Assembly: GCA_016181905.1 (NCBI GenBank)
Contig: JACOYM010000048.1
Span: 1-5,344 of the forward strand
Origin: Candidatus Pacearchaeota archaeon
GTDB lineage: Archaea; Nanobdellota; Nanobdellia; Pacearchaeales; GW2011-AR1
Reading direction: 5' to 3'
DNA: 5,344 nucleotides
Made by a program: the position numbers and the translations under genes
Notes under the pieces: generated by a model
Told to the model about the DNA's origin: nothing
What the model saw: only the letters and a program-made list of their open reading frames with translations
Database searches by the model: none
In this document: positions 4,610 through 5,344 of the stretch, piece by piece
Numbering within the stretch: position 1 is the stretch's first letter
How the letters are laid out: every line of letters begins with the position of its first letter

Positions 4610-4618
4610 CTTATAAAC
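4610..4618 (+). promoter_or_regulatory. TATA element for the leaderless plus-strand gene, possibly bidirectional
   Basis: CTTATAAAC is centred 25 bp upstream of the ATG at 4639, the same spacing as in the TGT promoter, and is preceded by AAAAAG. This favours 4639 over the ATG at 4627 as the true start. Its reverse, GTTTATAAG, is also TATA-like and points toward the small minus-strand frame ending at 4464. Confidence 0.6.
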
Positions 4619-4638
4619 CTTGGCGTATGTATATAAAA

Positions 4639-5292
4639 ATGAAAGAAAAAGCTTTTGATTTATTAGAAGAAATCATAAATAGAGAAAAAGATAAAGAAGC
4701 AACAATCATTAAATTTTCCAGAGAAGATGCTTTAAAGAAAGAAGATGTCCGTCATCTTAAATTGCTGGATGAATGCCAAAAAGAAGAATTTGATAAATTG
4801 TCAAAAATAAATCAAAAAACAGGGGAATTGCTGAAAAAATATAGTATAGTTGAAGCAGATAGGGAACTTATAGAAGATATCATTGAAATTTCAGAAGATT
4901 ATGTCAAAGAGGTTAAACCAGCCAATGAACCGGAAAGTGTAGATAAGCATATAGAATTAAATAAAAGATTAACAGAAATAAATGATTTGTTCAGAGAGTA
5001 TTTAAGTGAAGATTATGAATGGCTTAAAGTAGACGAAGCTTTATCAAAATATAAAACAAGGCAGGGCACTGATAGAGAAAAGGAACAAACAATAGAGATT
5101 CCTGTAAGCAATAATAGGAGAGTTTACCTAAACATATTTGAAAATGGACAAAAAGCTAGCCTAAATACCGACCCTTTTAAAGATCCTTACAAAGTTAAGA
5201 TGGATGACGCTGCTTATGAATTTATTGGTGGAAAGTTAACTGAAGATGAACTACCTCGCCCTAAAGGGCAAGGTATCAAAATGCATAAATAA
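4639..5292 (+). CDS. Unknown acidic, mostly helical cytoplasmic protein
   Basis: I do not recognise this 217-residue protein. Residues 1-135 look like a series of charged amphipathic helices (for example AFDLLEEIINREKDKE at 5-20 and RELIEDIIEISEDYVKEVK at 75-93), with coiled-coil character. Residues 149-175 look like beta strands (EQTIEIPVSNNRRVYLNIF), and the end contains DPFKDPYKVKMDD and a basic final stretch. There is one cysteine (C46), no membrane segment and no signal peptide. The ATG at 4639 is chosen because the TATA element lies 25 bp upstream, predicting a leaderless mRNA; an ATG at 4627 would add four residues. The gene is more AT-rich in feel than TGT or gyrB and is the only confident plus-strand gene. 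Another frame starts 3 bp after its stop, so it probably heads an operon. Confidence 0.75.
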   Translation: MKEKAFDLLEEIINREKDKEATIIKFSREDALKKEDVRHLKLLDECQKEEFDKLSKINQKTGELLKKYSIVEADRELIEDIIEISEDYVKEVKPANEPESVDKHIELNKRLTEINDLFREYLSEDYEWLKVDEALSKYKTRQGTDREKEQTIEIPVSNNRRVYLNIFENGQKASLNTDPFKDPYKVKMDDAAYEFIGGKLTEDELPRPKGQGIKMHK

Positions 5293-5295
5293 AAA

Positions 5296-5344
5296 ATGTT
5301 AACGAAAATCGGTCCAAGGTTGGGAAGAGCTGATGTAATGCTCA
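5296..5344 (+). CDS. Start of a second plus-strand gene (partial)
   Basis: An ATG 3 bp after the previous stop opens a frame that runs off the window: MLTKIGPRLGRADVML. It is too short to identify. The tight spacing suggests co-transcription with the 217-residue protein. It has no independent Shine-Dalgarno. Confidence 0.4.
   Translation, partial: MLTKIGPRLGRADVML

Noticed and set aside
4627..4638. ATG four codons upstream in the plus-strand gene
   Set aside because: The TATA element is only 13 bp away from it, while the ATG at 4639 has the expected 25-bp spacing.
1..5344. tRNA or rRNA genes, CRISPR arrays, insertion sequences, integrase or attachment sites
   Set aside because: I looked for cloverleaf arms, regularly spaced repeats, transposase motifs and terminal repeats and saw none.

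Overview
The window looks like a piece of an AT-rich archaeal genome, most likely a small-genome DPANN-type lineage (Woesearchaeota/Pacearchaeota-like; the lineage is an inference). Evidence for Archaea: homologues of eL8/L7Ae, eS28 and eL24, which bacteria lack as this cluster, and several TATA elements about 25 bp upstream of start codons, as expected for archaeal leaderless mRNAs. Two other genes have a bacterial flavour: a GyrB-type topoisomerase subunit and a TGT of the bacterial/queuine type rather than the archaeosine type.

Layout. All confident genes up to position 4328 lie on the minus strand; only the right end is on the plus strand. From left to right: the N-terminal 184 codons of gyrB (1-554, running off the left edge); a 365-bp non-coding stretch with the gyrB leader and promoter and several small inverted repeats; a histidine-phosphatase-family gene (920-1408); a divergent bacterial-type tRNA-guanine transglycosylase with a clear leaderless promoter (1500-2582); a small membrane-anchored protein of unknown function (2617-3039); then a ribosomal-protein operon, transcribed leftward, made of an L7Ae-S28e fusion (3723-4328), an unknown 96-residue protein (3415-3705) and L24e with a long K/E/A-rich tail (3110-3412). 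At the right, a TATA element that reads in both directions may drive a tiny basic ORF leftward (4464-4565) and an unknown acidic helical protein rightward (4639-5292), followed 3 bp later by the start of another ORF cut by the window edge.

How the parts work together. Archaea commonly carry L7Ae, S28e and L24e as adjacent genes. Here the first two are one continuous reading frame with no ATG, GTG or TTG between the domains, and an unrecognised small gene sits between the fusion and L24e with only 2 nt separating it from L24e. This joins a large-subunit and a small-subunit protein in one polypeptide and is the most striking feature of the window. The leader of that operon has a good Shine-Dalgarno sequence that could be hidden by an upstream ACCT, and an 8-bp direct repeat flush against the TATA element, so it may be regulated. 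The second notable item is the TGT, which keeps catalytic and zinc residues but has changed several substrate-pocket positions. All functional statements rest on motif recognition by eye; no database search or alignment was run.
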